Shown here: piece by piece, positions 17,859 through 26,669 of the stretch | Numbering within the stretch: position 1 is the stretch's first letter | How the letters are laid out: each line of letters starts with the position of its first letter | Source: DATAWK01 sp036267255 | Lineage (GTDB): Bacteria > Acidobacteriota > Terriglobia > Terriglobales > Acidobacteriaceae | Assembly: GCA_036267255.1 (NCBI GenBank) | Contig: DATAWK010000029.1 | Coordinates: 177,335-241,334, forward strand | DNA: 64,000 nt | Direction of reading: 5' to 3' | Translations under genes and position numbers: made by a program | Notes under the pieces: model-generated | What the model saw: the letters and a program-made list of their open reading frames with translations, nothing else | Databases searched by the model: none | What the model was told of the DNA's origin: nothing

Positions 17859-18047
17859 TATGGCTCCTTGTCCGGATAGTCGTAAGGTTTGGTCAAGACG
17901 ATCGTATCGTACCCACGACGCTATCTTAGCGTGCCATATGTCCATCGCAGAAAACGGGATTAAAATGGCCCAGATTCTCATATCAATCCGCGGCGATGTT
18001 GTATACGGAAGACATTCCGCTCGTGAACTATCAGGTTCGCAGAGTTT

Positions 18048-18078
18048 ATATTGATCTTGAGCGGCCCAAGATCAATAT
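18048..18078. promoter_or_regulatory. 12-bp perfect inverted repeat in divergent intergenic region
   Basis: ATATTGATCTTG (18048-18059) and CAAGATCAATAT (18067-18078) are perfect inverted copies separated by AGCGGCC. The site lies in the 320-bp region between the divergent cytochrome c and sialate esterase genes, 100 bp before the latter. An operator for a dimeric regulator fits better than a terminator, because no gene ends here; a hairpin followed by TTTTA is also possible. Confidence 0.5.
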
Positions 18079-18178
18079 TTTACGAATGCGAAGTTTAAGC
18101 ATCGTCTTGACAGAGCGCATTTGTCCTGTGGCTGCAGGATACCCGTAGCAAGCTGTGTAAATTTAAAGGGCCAAAGAT

Positions 18179-19684
18179 ATGTGCCGAAGAGTTTTAGGTT
18201 TCTCGCTGGCGATGATACTGTTTGCAGGAATGCATGTTGCTTGCCGGGCGGACGTTACACTGCCAAGCGTACTAGCTGACCACATGGTAATACAGCGCAA
18301 TCGGCCTGTGCATCTTTGGGGCATGGCTGATCCTGCGGAAACTGTTATGGTCGAATTTCGTGGAAATCATGCCAGCACCAAAGCCGATACGCTGGGGCGT
18401 TGGAGCGTGTATCTACCTCCTGGCGCAGCCGGTGGCCCGTTTGTACTTACCATACGAGGCAAGAATACGATCACGTGGAACGATGTACTGGTGGGTGATG
18501 TGTGGATTGCGTCCGGGCAGTCCAACATGGAATATCCGATGGACCCAAGTTCGTGGAACGGGACCAAACGTCCCCAGAAGGAGATAGCTGCCGCAAATTA
18601 TCCAAATCTCCGACTCTTCCACGTTGAAAATGCATTTGCTGACTATCCTATGACTGATGTAGCCGCAAAAACCTGGACCGCTTGCACGCCCCAGAGTGTC
18701 GCGGGTTTTTCAGCAGTGGCATATTTCTTTGCCCGCGAATTGGTTGAGAAAGAAAAGGTGCCGATTGGAGTTGTCGAAACGGAGTGGGATGGGACACCGG
18801 CAGAGGCATGGACCAGTTTGGGCGCGCTCAGTGCGGATGCTTCGCTGATGCCGATCTTTGCCGCACGTGCCCATATGATGGAAGATGAAACGACGACACT
18901 ACTGGAACAGAAAGCTGAAAAGCAAGCGGCAGACGCGGCAAGAGCAAAGGGAAAAAAGCCAGAGGCAGTACCCTGGCATCCAGACCCAAACGCCTGGGCA
19001 CCGAGTGCGCTCTTTAATGCTATGATTGCGCCGCTGGTTCCGCTGCCTATTCGTGGAGTTATCTGGTATCAAGGCGAGAGCAATACGGATGCAGAGCGGG
19101 CTCCCATGTATGCGCGGCTCTTTCAGACGATGATCCGGGACTGGCGAGTCCACTGGGCGCAAGGGGATTTCCCGTTCCTCTTTGTACAAATTGCCAATTT
19201 CGATACCACAGACGATTGGCCGACGGTACGCGAGGCGCAGAGGAAGGCTCTGGTGCTTGCGAATACCGGTATGGCGGTAACGATTGACATCGGAAACCCG
19301 ACGGGCATACACCCGGCCGACAAGGAAGATGTCGGGCATCGGTTGGCGCTGTGGGCGCGTGCGATTTCTTATGGTGAGCATGTGGAGGATTCCGGCCCAC
19401 TCTTTCGTCAGGCCGTACCAGAAAATGGCGGCATGCGTGTCTGGTTCAATCATGCAGCCAGTGGTCTGGTCGTGAAGGGTGGTCAATTGACAGGGTTTGA
19501 AGTTGCAGGCATGGACGGCAAGTTTGTGTCTGCGCAGGCCAGAGTGAACGGCAACAGCATTATCGTATCCAGCGCGTCGGTGCCCAAGCCACATTATGTG
19601 CGCTACGGCTGGGCTGCCAATCCTGCCTGCAATCTTTATAACGGAGATGGCTTGCCAGCATCTCCGTTCAGCTCCGTACAATAA
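18179..19684 (+). CDS. Sialate O-acetylesterase family, secreted SGNH esterase
   Basis: The product has 501 residues with a signal peptide (about 1-24) and is expected in the periplasm. Members remove O-acetyl groups from sialic acids or from plant-polysaccharide sugars. The SGNH nucleophile motif IASGQSNMEYPM lies near residue 114. The oxyanion and acid-base blocks are GVIWYQGESN near 292 and HPADKEDVGHRLALWA near 379, where Asp/His complete the triad. The N-terminal beta-sandwich (LPSVLADHMVIQR) is usual for the family. In a soil acidobacterium a plant cell-wall substrate is more plausible than sialic acid, which is an inference. Confidence 0.93.
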   Translation: MCRRVLGFSLAMILFAGMHVACRADVTLPSVLADHMVIQRNRPVHLWGMADPAETVMVEFRGNHASTKADTLGRWSVYLPPGAAGGPFVLTIRGKNTITWNDVLVGDVWIASGQSNMEYPMDPSSWNGTKRPQKEIAAANYPNLRLFHVENAFADYPMTDVAAKTWTACTPQSVAGFSAVAYFFARELVEKEKVPIGVVETEWDGTPAEAWTSLGALSADASLMPIFAARAHMMEDETTTLLEQKAEKQAADAARAKGKKPEAVPWHPDPNAWAPSALFNAMIAPLVPLPIRGVIWYQGESNTDAERAPMYARLFQTMIRDWRVHWAQGDFPFLFVQIANFDTTDDWPTVREAQRKALVLANTGMAVTIDIGNPTGIHPADKEDVGHRLALWARAISYGEHVEDSGPLFRQAVPENGGMRVWFNHAASGLVVKGGQLTGFEVAGMDGKFVSAQARVNGNSIIVSSASVPKPHYVRYGWAANPACNLYNGDGLPASPFSSVQ

Positions 19685-19738
19685 AAATCCGGATTACGCG
19701 CTTTGACGGCGTTCTATCGGGGACAAGGATGTTTATCT

Positions 19739-20917
19739 ATGCCTTCCAGCGTTAACATAAATTCGATGAATACTTTCACACGACGTTCCTTTTTGACTGG
19801 TGTTACCGCATTTTCATTTGCCAACCGTTCTTTGTGGTCTCTCGGTAAACACGAGAAGAGAATATTTATTGGCACCTATACGAAGAAAACCAGCAAAGGA
19901 GTGTACACTTCCCGCTGGATGCCAGAAACCGGAGAATTGGTCGATATCATTCTGGCTGCGGAAACCTCGAATCCGAGCTTTCTCGCGCTCTCTCCAAACC
20001 GCAAGAATCTGTATGCGGTGAATGAACTCGACAACTACCAGGGAGCAAAAAGCGGCGCTGTCTCAGCATTCTCCATTGGCCACGGGTCCGGCAAACTCGC
20101 ATTGAGAAATGAAGTTCCATCGGGAGGAACTGGCCCCTGTAACACTGCTGTCGATCACACGGGCCAGGTGCTCTTCGTTGCCGATTACGACAACGGCAGC
20201 GTTGCCACTTTCAGAATTCTTCCGGATGGAGGCCTCAGCCAGCCAGCCACAGATATCCATTACAGCGGCCACAGTGTTGACGTGAAGCGTCAGAAAGGTG
20301 CCCACACGCACTGCACCACTGTTTCTCCTGACAATCGTTATGTTTTGGTGAATGATCTGGGGCTGGATCGCATCATGGTGTATCGCTTTGATCCCAAGAC
20401 TGCGATTCTGACGCCCAATGATCCGCCTTTTTATAGTGCAATCCCCGGATCCGGTCCACGCAATCTTGCATTTCATCCAAATGGCCGTTGGGCATATTCC
20501 ACAAATGAGTTAGGCGGTACCGTGGATGGACTGGATTGGAATAGCACAACCGGAACGCTTACACGATTCCAGAACATTTCCACCGTGCCGAGCGATTTCA
20601 AGCAGTTCAATGCGCCGGCAATGACCGTGGTGCATCCCAACGGACGTTTTGCCTATGTTTCGAATCGAGGCCATGACAGCATTGCCGCCTATTCTGTTGA
20701 TCCTGAAGACGGACATCTCACGCTACTGCAATACATTTCCTGCGGTGGAAAGTTTCCACGGCATTTTGCAGTCGACCCTAAGGGAAGATGGTTGATCGTC
20801 GCCAATCAGAATTCGGCGAATGTTGTGGTGCTTGCCTGCAATGCTCATACAGGGCGTCTAACAAAGACGGGGCGGCAATACTCTCTGGATTCTCCCGTGT
20901 GCGTTGTCTTCGAATAA
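19739..20917 (+). CDS. Lactonase family protein (YbhE-like seven-bladed propeller), Tat-exported
   Basis: The product has about 392 residues from the ATG at 19739 (AAGGA upstream); ATG 19766 is an alternative and TTG 19703 is less likely. The N-terminus has a twin-arginine signal (TRRSFLTG) and a hydrophobic stretch. The body has propeller repeats such as FIGTYTKKTSKGVY, NPSFLALSPNRKNLYAVNE, HPNGRWAYSTNELGGTV and HPNGRFAYVSNRGHDSIA, matching the 6-phosphogluconolactonase (Pgl/YbhE) and muconate-lactonase-like family. Export makes a role in central sugar metabolism unlikely; an extracytoplasmic lactonase or sugar-binding propeller is more probable. It follows the esterase by 54 bp and may be co-transcribed. 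Confidence 0.85.
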   Translation: MPSSVNINSMNTFTRRSFLTGVTAFSFANRSLWSLGKHEKRIFIGTYTKKTSKGVYTSRWMPETGELVDIILAAETSNPSFLALSPNRKNLYAVNELDNYQGAKSGAVSAFSIGHGSGKLALRNEVPSGGTGPCNTAVDHTGQVLFVADYDNGSVATFRILPDGGLSQPATDIHYSGHSVDVKRQKGAHTHCTTVSPDNRYVLVNDLGLDRIMVYRFDPKTAILTPNDPPFYSAIPGSGPRNLAFHPNGRWAYSTNELGGTVDGLDWNSTTGTLTRFQNISTVPSDFKQFNAPAMTVVHPNGRFAYVSNRGHDSIAAYSVDPEDGHLTLLQYISCGGKFPRHFAVDPKGRWLIVANQNSANVVVLACNAHTGRLTKTGRQYSLDSPVCVVFE

Positions 20918-20943
20918 ATCCAAAGAGCACACAGGCCAGTAAG

Positions 20944-22242
20944 CTAGAAAAATGTCTGCACCACGTCAATGACCCGGTAATTGGAATCAAGCACCGGTAA
21001 GTAACGCCATTTATCAAAGGTCAGGCAGGGGTGCGAAATATCAAAGCTGATCATGTCTCCTACATGAATATCGTCGCCTTCAGCAATGGACATATAGGCA
21101 TGCTGGTCCATCATACGGAATAACTTCCAGGCTTTGGGGCATGCGGTGGGAGCTGCGTTTCCAGGCCTGTAATGCAGGGCAGGAGTAGGCAGTCCGGCAT
21201 CGAAGGCCGCATCGCGCTTGCCAAGCGCAAGAATGGCTTTTTCTTTTTCCGGGACAGACTGTACATAAGCCCAGAGTTGGAGCGCTGGTATCAGACCGGA
21301 GTGCATCTTCTGCGCGATTGGATTTCTTTTTTTAATTTGCTGTTGAGCATCTCGATAAGAGCCAACATCATGGGTCAGATAACAGCCAGGCCGCAATACG
21401 ATGTCGACCGGGCAGCCCAGATCTGCGCGAGAGAACACATCTGCAACCACGTCGTACCACGAGGAGCCAGCGCCTGAAAGGAGAACGGGGCTTCGATCAA
21501 AACGGTGTTCTTTTGTCAGTTGTTGCGCCACATCGACGGCACGATGTAAAAAGTCTCTGATAACAGTTTCATCGTCAAGCACGCCTTCGTATATTTCAAT
21601 GCCGCATAGTACGATCTGTTCCCGCCAAAGGGCCACCGCTGCCAGCAAAGCCTGTAGTTGTTGTGGATTGCGTATCCCCGCGCGGCCACCCTCGACACCT
21701 AATTCGATCAGTACATTGAGCCCCTGTTTGCGTGCGCGGAAAAAAGCTCCAAGCTGTTCCACCTGTTGCGCAGAATCTACCAGGCAAAAGAACTCAAATT
21801 CTTTGTCCTGCAATAACTGCGCGATGATCTCCATGTTTTGTTTTCCCACCAACTGGTTTGCCATTAGAACGCGGCGAATGCCGTGAGCGTAGGCCACATG
21901 CGTTTGATGGGCTGTCGCCAGAGTAATGCCCCATGCTCCTGTTTGTATTTGGCGAGCAAATAGCTTGGGGGCCATGGTGGTTTTCCCGTGGGGAGCCAGC
22001 TTCACGCCGTATGCCGTGATGAATTGCTGCATCCATGCAAGATTGTGTGCAAGCGTATCTGCATATAAAACAGCGGTAGGCAGGCTCAGATCCTCCTGCA
22101 ATAGATTCCACCCTGCGCCCGCTATTTTTTTGGACGTGAACGCTTCTTTCATTGTGCCCAGGCCCTTATTGAGCGGCCCAACAGATATATCGGATGCATC
22201 CCCACCTGTAAAATCTGACTTACGATCATTTCTGTCGTTCAT
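20944..22242 (-). CDS. PLP-dependent amino acid deaminase (D-serine dehydratase / fold III type)
   Basis: The product has about 432 residues from the ATG at 22242, preceded by ACAGGAG; a longer frame reaches 22347 but crosses into the divergent gene. It belongs to the alanine racemase-like fold III enzymes (DSD1 / D-threonine aldolase / amino acid deaminase). PLP Lys is expected in VKLAPHGKTTMAP, the sheet-barrel region carries IELGVEGGRAGIR and SGAGSSWYD, and the metal-binding C-terminus includes the HPC segment (ISHPCLTF). It would convert D-amino acids to 2-oxo acids and ammonia. It is divergent from the D-aminoacylase, RidA and GntP genes, giving a consistent D-amino-acid utilisation locus. 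Confidence 0.85.
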   Translation of the reverse strand: MNDRNDRKSDFTGGDASDISVGPLNKGLGTMKEAFTSKKIAGAGWNLLQEDLSLPTAVLYADTLAHNLAWMQQFITAYGVKLAPHGKTTMAPKLFARQIQTGAWGITLATAHQTHVAYAHGIRRVLMANQLVGKQNMEIIAQLLQDKEFEFFCLVDSAQQVEQLGAFFRARKQGLNVLIELGVEGGRAGIRNPQQLQALLAAVALWREQIVLCGIEIYEGVLDDETVIRDFLHRAVDVAQQLTKEHRFDRSPVLLSGAGSSWYDVVADVFSRADLGCPVDIVLRPGCYLTHDVGSYRDAQQQIKKRNPIAQKMHSGLIPALQLWAYVQSVPEKEKAILALGKRDAAFDAGLPTPALHYRPGNAAPTACPKAWKLFRMMDQHAYMSIAEGDDIHVGDMISFDISHPCLTFDKWRYLPVLDSNYRVIDVVQTFF

Positions 22243-22340
22243 GCTATGACTCCTGTAAATATCAAATGATATAAGCTTTGGGAGTCGCCGGATAAATGTC
22301 TGAAGAAAAATATAAAGACAATCGCCAGGCTGGAGACAGT

Positions 22341-23795
22341 ATGCCAAGCTGCACGACTCTAATTCGAAACGTGCTGGTTGTTGACGGCAGCGGCGGTGAG
22401 CCTCAAGATGCCGATGTCGCTATCGATGGCGAACGCATTTTGGCTATTGGGAAATTGCACAACTATAAGGCTGAAAACACCATAAACGGCGATGGAAAAG
22501 CATTGGCTCCGGGGTTTATTGATGCACACACACATGACGACACGAATGTCATTCGTACGCCAGGAATGCTGCCAAAACTTTCGCAAGGGATAACAACTGT
22601 GATCGTAGGTAACTGCGGCATCAGTGCAGCGCCTGTGCAATTGCATGGGGAGCCGCCCGATCCGATGAATTTATTGGGCGATGCCGATGTTTTCCAATAT
22701 CCAACTTTTGCTTCGTATGTGGAGGCTATTGCTGCTGCTCGCCCAACTGTCAATGTCGCAGCTTTGGTGGGCCACACAGCTCTTCGCAGTAATCACATGG
22801 ACCGGTTGGATCGTGCCGCGACGTCTGCGGAGATTGACAGCATGCGTGCCCAGTTATGTGAGGCACTCGATGGAGGTGCGCTGGGTTTGAGCACGGGACT
22901 CGCTTATTTATCGGCCTACTCGGCTTCTACGGAAGAAGTAATGGTCTTAGCGGAACCATTGGCAGAAGCAGGTGCAATCTATACGACGCACCTTCGCAGC
23001 GAGACCGAAACCATCCTTGACGCCATGGACGAGGCATTCCGAATTGGTAAGCATGCAAAAGTTCCCGTTGTGATTTCGCATTTGAAGTGTGCCGGGATAG
23101 CCAACTGGGGACGCAGTACCGAAGTGCTGGAACTGTTCGACCAAAAACGTCAAAGCCAGCCGGTGGGCTGTGACTGTTATCCTTATGCTGCTGGTTCCAG
23201 CACGTTGGATCTCCGCCAAGTCGATGAGCGGGTGACGATCCAGATTACGTGGTCAAAGGCACACCCAGAAAAAGCAGGACAAACATTGGCACAGATCGCT
23301 GAATCCTGGGGATTACAACAGATCGAAGCGGCGCGGCGTCTTCAACCGGCTGGAGCCATTTATCACAGCATTTTAGAAGAAGACATGCGTGCCATCCTGC
23401 GCCATCCGGCCACGATGATCGGTTCTGACGGTCTCCCGAACGACCCATTGCCGCACCCAAGGCTCTGGGGAACATTTCCACGCGTACTTGGCTATTATTG
23501 CCGAGATCAGGGTTTGTTCTCGCTGGCAGAAGCAGTTCGCAAGATGACATCCCTGCCCGCGCAGCGTTTTGGCTTTGTAGACCGCGGCTGGATACGCGAG
23601 GGCTACTATGCCGACTTGGTTTTGTTTGACCCTGCTGCGGTACGTGACGTCGCTACATTTGCCGATCCCGTGCGTCCTGCGGCAGGCATCGATGCTGTTT
23701 GGGTCAACGGCGGGATGACGTATGAGGATTTTGCGCCAACAGGGCAAAGAGCGGGACGTTTTTTACCCCGTCGAGACAGGATAAGCTACGTTTAG
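22341..23795 (+). CDS. N-acyl-D-amino-acid deacylase (D-aminoacylase), amidohydrolase family
   Basis: The product has about 484 residues from the ATG at 22341, which has GGAG seven bases upstream and gives the usual N-terminus; the frame is open to 22296. It hydrolyses N-acyl-D-amino acids to the free D-amino acid. The metal-binding HxH is in GFIDAHTHDD, followed by QGITTVIVGNCG, metal-site residues in TTHLRSE and VVISHLKCAG, and the diagnostic SDGLPNDPLPHPR-WGTFPRVLG block near the C-terminus. It lies directly upstream of RidA and the GntP permease and divergent from the deaminase that would consume its product. Confidence 0.93.
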   Translation: MPSCTTLIRNVLVVDGSGGEPQDADVAIDGERILAIGKLHNYKAENTINGDGKALAPGFIDAHTHDDTNVIRTPGMLPKLSQGITTVIVGNCGISAAPVQLHGEPPDPMNLLGDADVFQYPTFASYVEAIAAARPTVNVAALVGHTALRSNHMDRLDRAATSAEIDSMRAQLCEALDGGALGLSTGLAYLSAYSASTEEVMVLAEPLAEAGAIYTTHLRSETETILDAMDEAFRIGKHAKVPVVISHLKCAGIANWGRSTEVLELFDQKRQSQPVGCDCYPYAAGSSTLDLRQVDERVTIQITWSKAHPEKAGQTLAQIAESWGLQQIEAARRLQPAGAIYHSILEEDMRAILRHPATMIGSDGLPNDPLPHPRLWGTFPRVLGYYCRDQGLFSLAEAVRKMTSLPAQRFGFVDRGWIREGYYADLVLFDPAAVRDVATFADPVRPAAGIDAVWVNGGMTYEDFAPTGQRAGRFLPRRDRISYV

Positions 23796-23838
23796 CAAGA
23801 GATTGCAATACTCATCAGAGGGAGCACAAATTTCAAGC

Positions 23839-24225
23839 ATGAAACGTTATGGGGTAGAGGGCGGTAAAGGAGCCGGGGGCCAGCATTTGCCATTTGCCCG
23901 CGCTGTAGAAGCTGACGGATGGTTACATGTCTCCGGTCAGGTGCCGAGGGTCAATGGCGAAATTGTGCAGGGCAGCATTGTCCAGCAGAGTCATCAGGCC
24001 ATTCAAAATCTGCTCGCCATTTTGCAAGAGGCTGGCTACGGCACAGAACATGTTGTGCGTTGTGGAGTATGGCTGGATGATCCGCGAGATTTTTATTCGT
24101 TCAATCAGGTATTCAAGGAATATTTTGGAGAAAATCCACCAGCACGCGCCTGCGTTGTCTCCAGCATGGTGACGGATTGCAAGATAGAGATCGATTGCGT
24201 CGCCTATAAAAAGCCTGCGCGTTAG
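23839..24225 (+). CDS. RidA (YjgF/UK114) family imine/enamine deaminase
   Basis: The product has 128 residues, the usual size. RidA proteins form trimers and hydrolyse reactive 2-aminoacrylate or imine intermediates released by PLP deaminases. Typical features are the N-terminal substrate loop, WLHVSGQVP, the conserved Arg in PPARACVV and the final EIDCVAY strand with its Glu. ATG 23839 is the best start, although the GGGAG upstream is rather distant. Its place in a locus with a PLP-dependent D-amino-acid deaminase makes a direct detoxifying role likely. Confidence 0.9.
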   Translation: MKRYGVEGGKGAGGQHLPFARAVEADGWLHVSGQVPRVNGEIVQGSIVQQSHQAIQNLLAILQEAGYGTEHVVRCGVWLDDPRDFYSFNQVFKEYFGENPPARACVVSSMVTDCKIEIDCVAYKKPAR

Positions 24226-24297
24226 CTGCACAGGATCTCCATTCGTCGCTTTTTCGCCATTGTTAAGATTGCCTGTTTTATTTCAAGACGAAGGCCT

Positions 24298-25659
24298 ATG
24301 CACCCTGCTTTAATTACCAGCCACGGCACGTTTCTTTTGATCTCTGCGCTGTCGGCGATCATCCTTCTGATCGTTTTGATTGCGCGCTACAAGGTCAATC
24401 CCTTTATCGCGTTAATGACGGTATCGATCGTTTTGGCGATTGTCACTGGCATGCCATTACAGACCGTTGTCCATTCTTTTGAAGATGGCGTGGGCGGCAC
24501 ATTGGGACACATCGCCGTTGTGGTGGGACTGGGCACCATGCTCGGCAAAATGATGGCGGAGTCCGGTGGCGCGGACCGCATTGCGCATACTTTGATTGAT
24601 TTTTTTGGCGAGAAGCGCGTGCACTGGGCCATGGTTGTAATCGGCTTTGTGGTCGGCTTGCCGGTTTTCTTTGAGGTTGGCTTTGTTCTATTAGTGCCGA
24701 TTGCCTTTACGGTCGCTAAACGGACACGTACCTCGCTGGTCCTTGTAGGCTTGCCTATGGTCGCAGGGCTTTCTGTCGTTCACGGATTGGTGCCACCTCA
24801 TCCGGCAGCATTGCTGGCCGTTGCTGCTTACAACGCGGATGTTGGCAAGACCATTTTCTATGCACTGTTAGTGGGAATTCCCACAGCAATTATCGCGGGA
24901 CCTCTTTATGCAAAAGTCATTGCTCCCCACATTCACCTTGAACCGGAGAACCCCATCGCCGCTCAATTTCTCGAGCGGGACCCAAAGAGCAAGCTGCCCA
25001 GTTTTAGCCTGACGATCGCCACAATTCTGCTTCCCGTTGTCTTCATGATGATCGGCAGTTGGGCGGATACTTTTACCGCGCCCAAGACGACAGCCAACCA
25101 GGTTCTACGCCTGATCGGCAACGCTGACATCTCGCTGCTGATTGGCGTGATAGCGAGCTTTATTTTTCTGGGAAGAATGCGGGGTTTCAGTCGCGAGACA
25201 ATTCTGAAATTCTCGAACGAGTGTCTGGCACCGACGGCAACGATCACTTTGCTGGTGGGCGCAGGTGGTGGATTTGGGCGAATCTTGCAGGACAGCGGAG
25301 TTGCCAAGACAATTGTCGAAGTAGCGCTCCACGCCCATATTCCGCTTCTTCTTTTGGCGTGGCTGGTCGCCGCGTTGGTACGTATTGCTACTGGGTCGGC
25401 AACTGTGGCCATGACCACCGCCGCAGGAATCATCGCGCCGATCGCTTTGCATGCGACTGGAGTTAATCCGGCACTGCTGGCGATTGCAACGGGGGCCGGA
25501 TCCCTGGTGTTTTCTCATGTAAACGATGGTGGATTCTGGCTTGTCAAAGAGTACTTCAACATGAGCGTTGCCCAGACCTTTAAGACGTGGACTGTCTGCG
25601 AAACGATTATTTCCGTGGTGGCGCTTTTGCTGACCCTGGCCTTGTCTTTTGCCGTGTAA
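24298..25659 (+). CDS. GntP family permease (probable D-amino acid or sugar-acid importer)
   Basis: The product has 453 residues with 12-14 membrane helices. It is a GntP/DsdX-type proton symporter: TGMPLQTVVHSFEDGVGGTLGHIAVVVGLGTMLGKM, GLPVFFEVGFVLL, GLVPPHPAA and the C-terminal ATGAGSLVFSHVNDGGFWLVKEYF are family hallmarks. Characterised relatives import gluconate or D-serine. Because it is downstream of an N-acyl-D-amino-acid deacylase and RidA, import of D-amino acids or their N-acyl forms is more likely than gluconate; this is inferred from position. AAGG precedes the ATG. Confidence 0.92.
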   Translation: MHPALITSHGTFLLISALSAIILLIVLIARYKVNPFIALMTVSIVLAIVTGMPLQTVVHSFEDGVGGTLGHIAVVVGLGTMLGKMMAESGGADRIAHTLIDFFGEKRVHWAMVVIGFVVGLPVFFEVGFVLLVPIAFTVAKRTRTSLVLVGLPMVAGLSVVHGLVPPHPAALLAVAAYNADVGKTIFYALLVGIPTAIIAGPLYAKVIAPHIHLEPENPIAAQFLERDPKSKLPSFSLTIATILLPVVFMMIGSWADTFTAPKTTANQVLRLIGNADISLLIGVIASFIFLGRMRGFSRETILKFSNECLAPTATITLLVGAGGGFGRILQDSGVAKTIVEVALHAHIPLLLLAWLVAALVRIATGSATVAMTTAAGIIAPIALHATGVNPALLAIATGAGSLVFSHVNDGGFWLVKEYFNMSVAQTFKTWTVCETIISVVALLLTLALSFAV

Positions 25660-25772
25660 TTGCCGGAAGCAGAGACACAGATGTTCTGTCTGGCGGCCGT
25701 GCATGCGGGTTTCCTTCGATTGCATTGAGTCTGATTTCCAAAGACATGATCCGCGAGGTTTAAAAAGAAAAT

Positions 25773-26267
25773 ATGTTCAAGGTCCAATTGCTGCATCCTA
25801 ATGCAAAAATTCCAACGGTCGCGCATCCAGGCGCAGACATTGGATTCGATTTATATTCCGTAGAAGACATCGTTCTCCATCCTGGTGTGCCAACCCGTGT
25901 GCGGACTGGAATTGCTGTGGAGGGGCCACCGGGCTGGGGATTTATCCTTGGCGATCGCTCCTCGATGGCCATGCGCGGCGTCACTTACGCCGGAGGAAGG
26001 ATTGATGCAGGCTATCGTGGAGAACTATTGATATGCCTATTGAACGTGAATCAGCCAGTCTACAACCTGAAGGTAGACCGAGGTAGTAATGGCGAAATCA
26101 AGGACGTGTCTTTGGAACGAACAGATGTGAGTATCGCTATCGCCAAGGGCGACAAAATCATTCAGATGTCACCTTTTCAGGCAATGACGAGTGAAGATAT
26201 CGAGATCGCGAGTGAATTATCTGCAGCGTCGCGTGGTGCGAAAGGCTTCGGTTCCAGCGGAAGATAG
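25773..26267 (+). CDS. dut: dUTP diphosphatase (dUTPase)
   Basis: The product has 164 residues and belongs to the trimeric dUTPase fold. It hydrolyses dUTP to dUMP and keeps uracil out of DNA. All five motifs are visible: GADIGFDLYS (1), GDRSSMA (2), GGRIDAGYRGEL with the catalytic Asp and uracil-excluding Tyr (3), KGDKIIQM (4) and the Gly-rich RGAKGFGSSGR tail (5). An insertion of about 15 residues (near NLKVDRGSNGEIKD) between motifs 3 and 4 is larger than usual. Confidence 0.95.
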   Translation: MFKVQLLHPNAKIPTVAHPGADIGFDLYSVEDIVLHPGVPTRVRTGIAVEGPPGWGFILGDRSSMAMRGVTYAGGRIDAGYRGELLICLLNVNQPVYNLKVDRGSNGEIKDVSLERTDVSIAIAKGDKIIQMSPFQAMTSEDIEIASELSAASRGAKGFGSSGR

Positions 26268-26359
26268 AGGAGATTCAGAAGATGATCTTGCGCGATGTGC
26301 ATTGCTTTCGGCAGCGGGCATCTTGCGTTTCTACCGAGTACCTGTATATAGTCAACTTA

Positions 26360-26536
26360 CTTCACGGTGCCTGATCGATTTCGAACAGGCTGAAAAAGGG
26401 AATCCGGTGTAAATCCGGAACTGCCCCGCAGCGGTAAGCAGGAACGAACGCTCCAATAGAAGCACTGACCCGGCTACGGGTTGGGAAGCTGGAGCAAGTA
26501 GGAACGAGCCTGCAAGTCCGAAGACCTGCCGAGAAG
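26360..26536 (+). promoter_or_regulatory. Cobalamin (adenosylcobalamin-class) riboswitch aptamer
   Basis: The sequence shows the conserved cobalamin-aptamer elements in order. They are GGTGCC (26366-26371) with the P2 arm GCCTG/CAGGC, AAAAAGGGAAT, CCGGTGTAAATCCGG, CTGCCCCGCAGCGGTAA (26421-26437), a variable hairpin arm, and the 3' B12 box AAGTCCGAAGACCTGCC (26514-26530). CTTC 26360-26363 and GAAG 26533-26536 can close P1. It is upstream of a thioesterase gene and metE on the same strand, the classical arrangement in which B12 represses the B12-independent methionine synthase. Confidence 0.96.
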
Positions 26537-26588
26537 CATGCCAAATGGCATGAATATACACACGCCTCCGAGGGGAAGGACGGGTGAT

Positions 26589-26617
26589 AGCGGGACTTTT
26601 CTCAGGCACCGCTGTTT
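26589..26617 (+). terminator. Possible riboswitch expression platform (weak hairpin plus T run)
   Basis: AGCGG (26589-26593) and CCGCT (26609-26613) can pair around a 15-base loop and are followed by GTTTT. The stem is short, so intrinsic termination is uncertain. The bases TCAGGCACCG (26602-26611) are also perfectly complementary to CGGTGCCTGA (26365-26374) at the 5' edge of the aptamer, so the hairpin and the aptamer P2 could be mutually exclusive with a long-range helix. Confidence 0.3.
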
Positions 26618-26669
26618 TCCAGCCATCTCTGTTTCCCCATTTGCAGGCGGGAAAGTTTTCGTTCTCTCC

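Noticed and set aside
18899..19681. 260-codon minus-strand frame opposite the sialate esterase
   Set aside because: It is long but has no recognisable domain or start signals and lies wholly inside the SGNH esterase gene.
25105..25725. 206-codon minus-strand frame opposite the GntP permease
   Set aside because: It is low-complexity, polar shadow sequence of a membrane protein gene.
26538..26669. N-terminal extension of the thioesterase
   Set aside because: It begins inside the end of the cobalamin riboswitch and adds residues unlike any hotdog protein.
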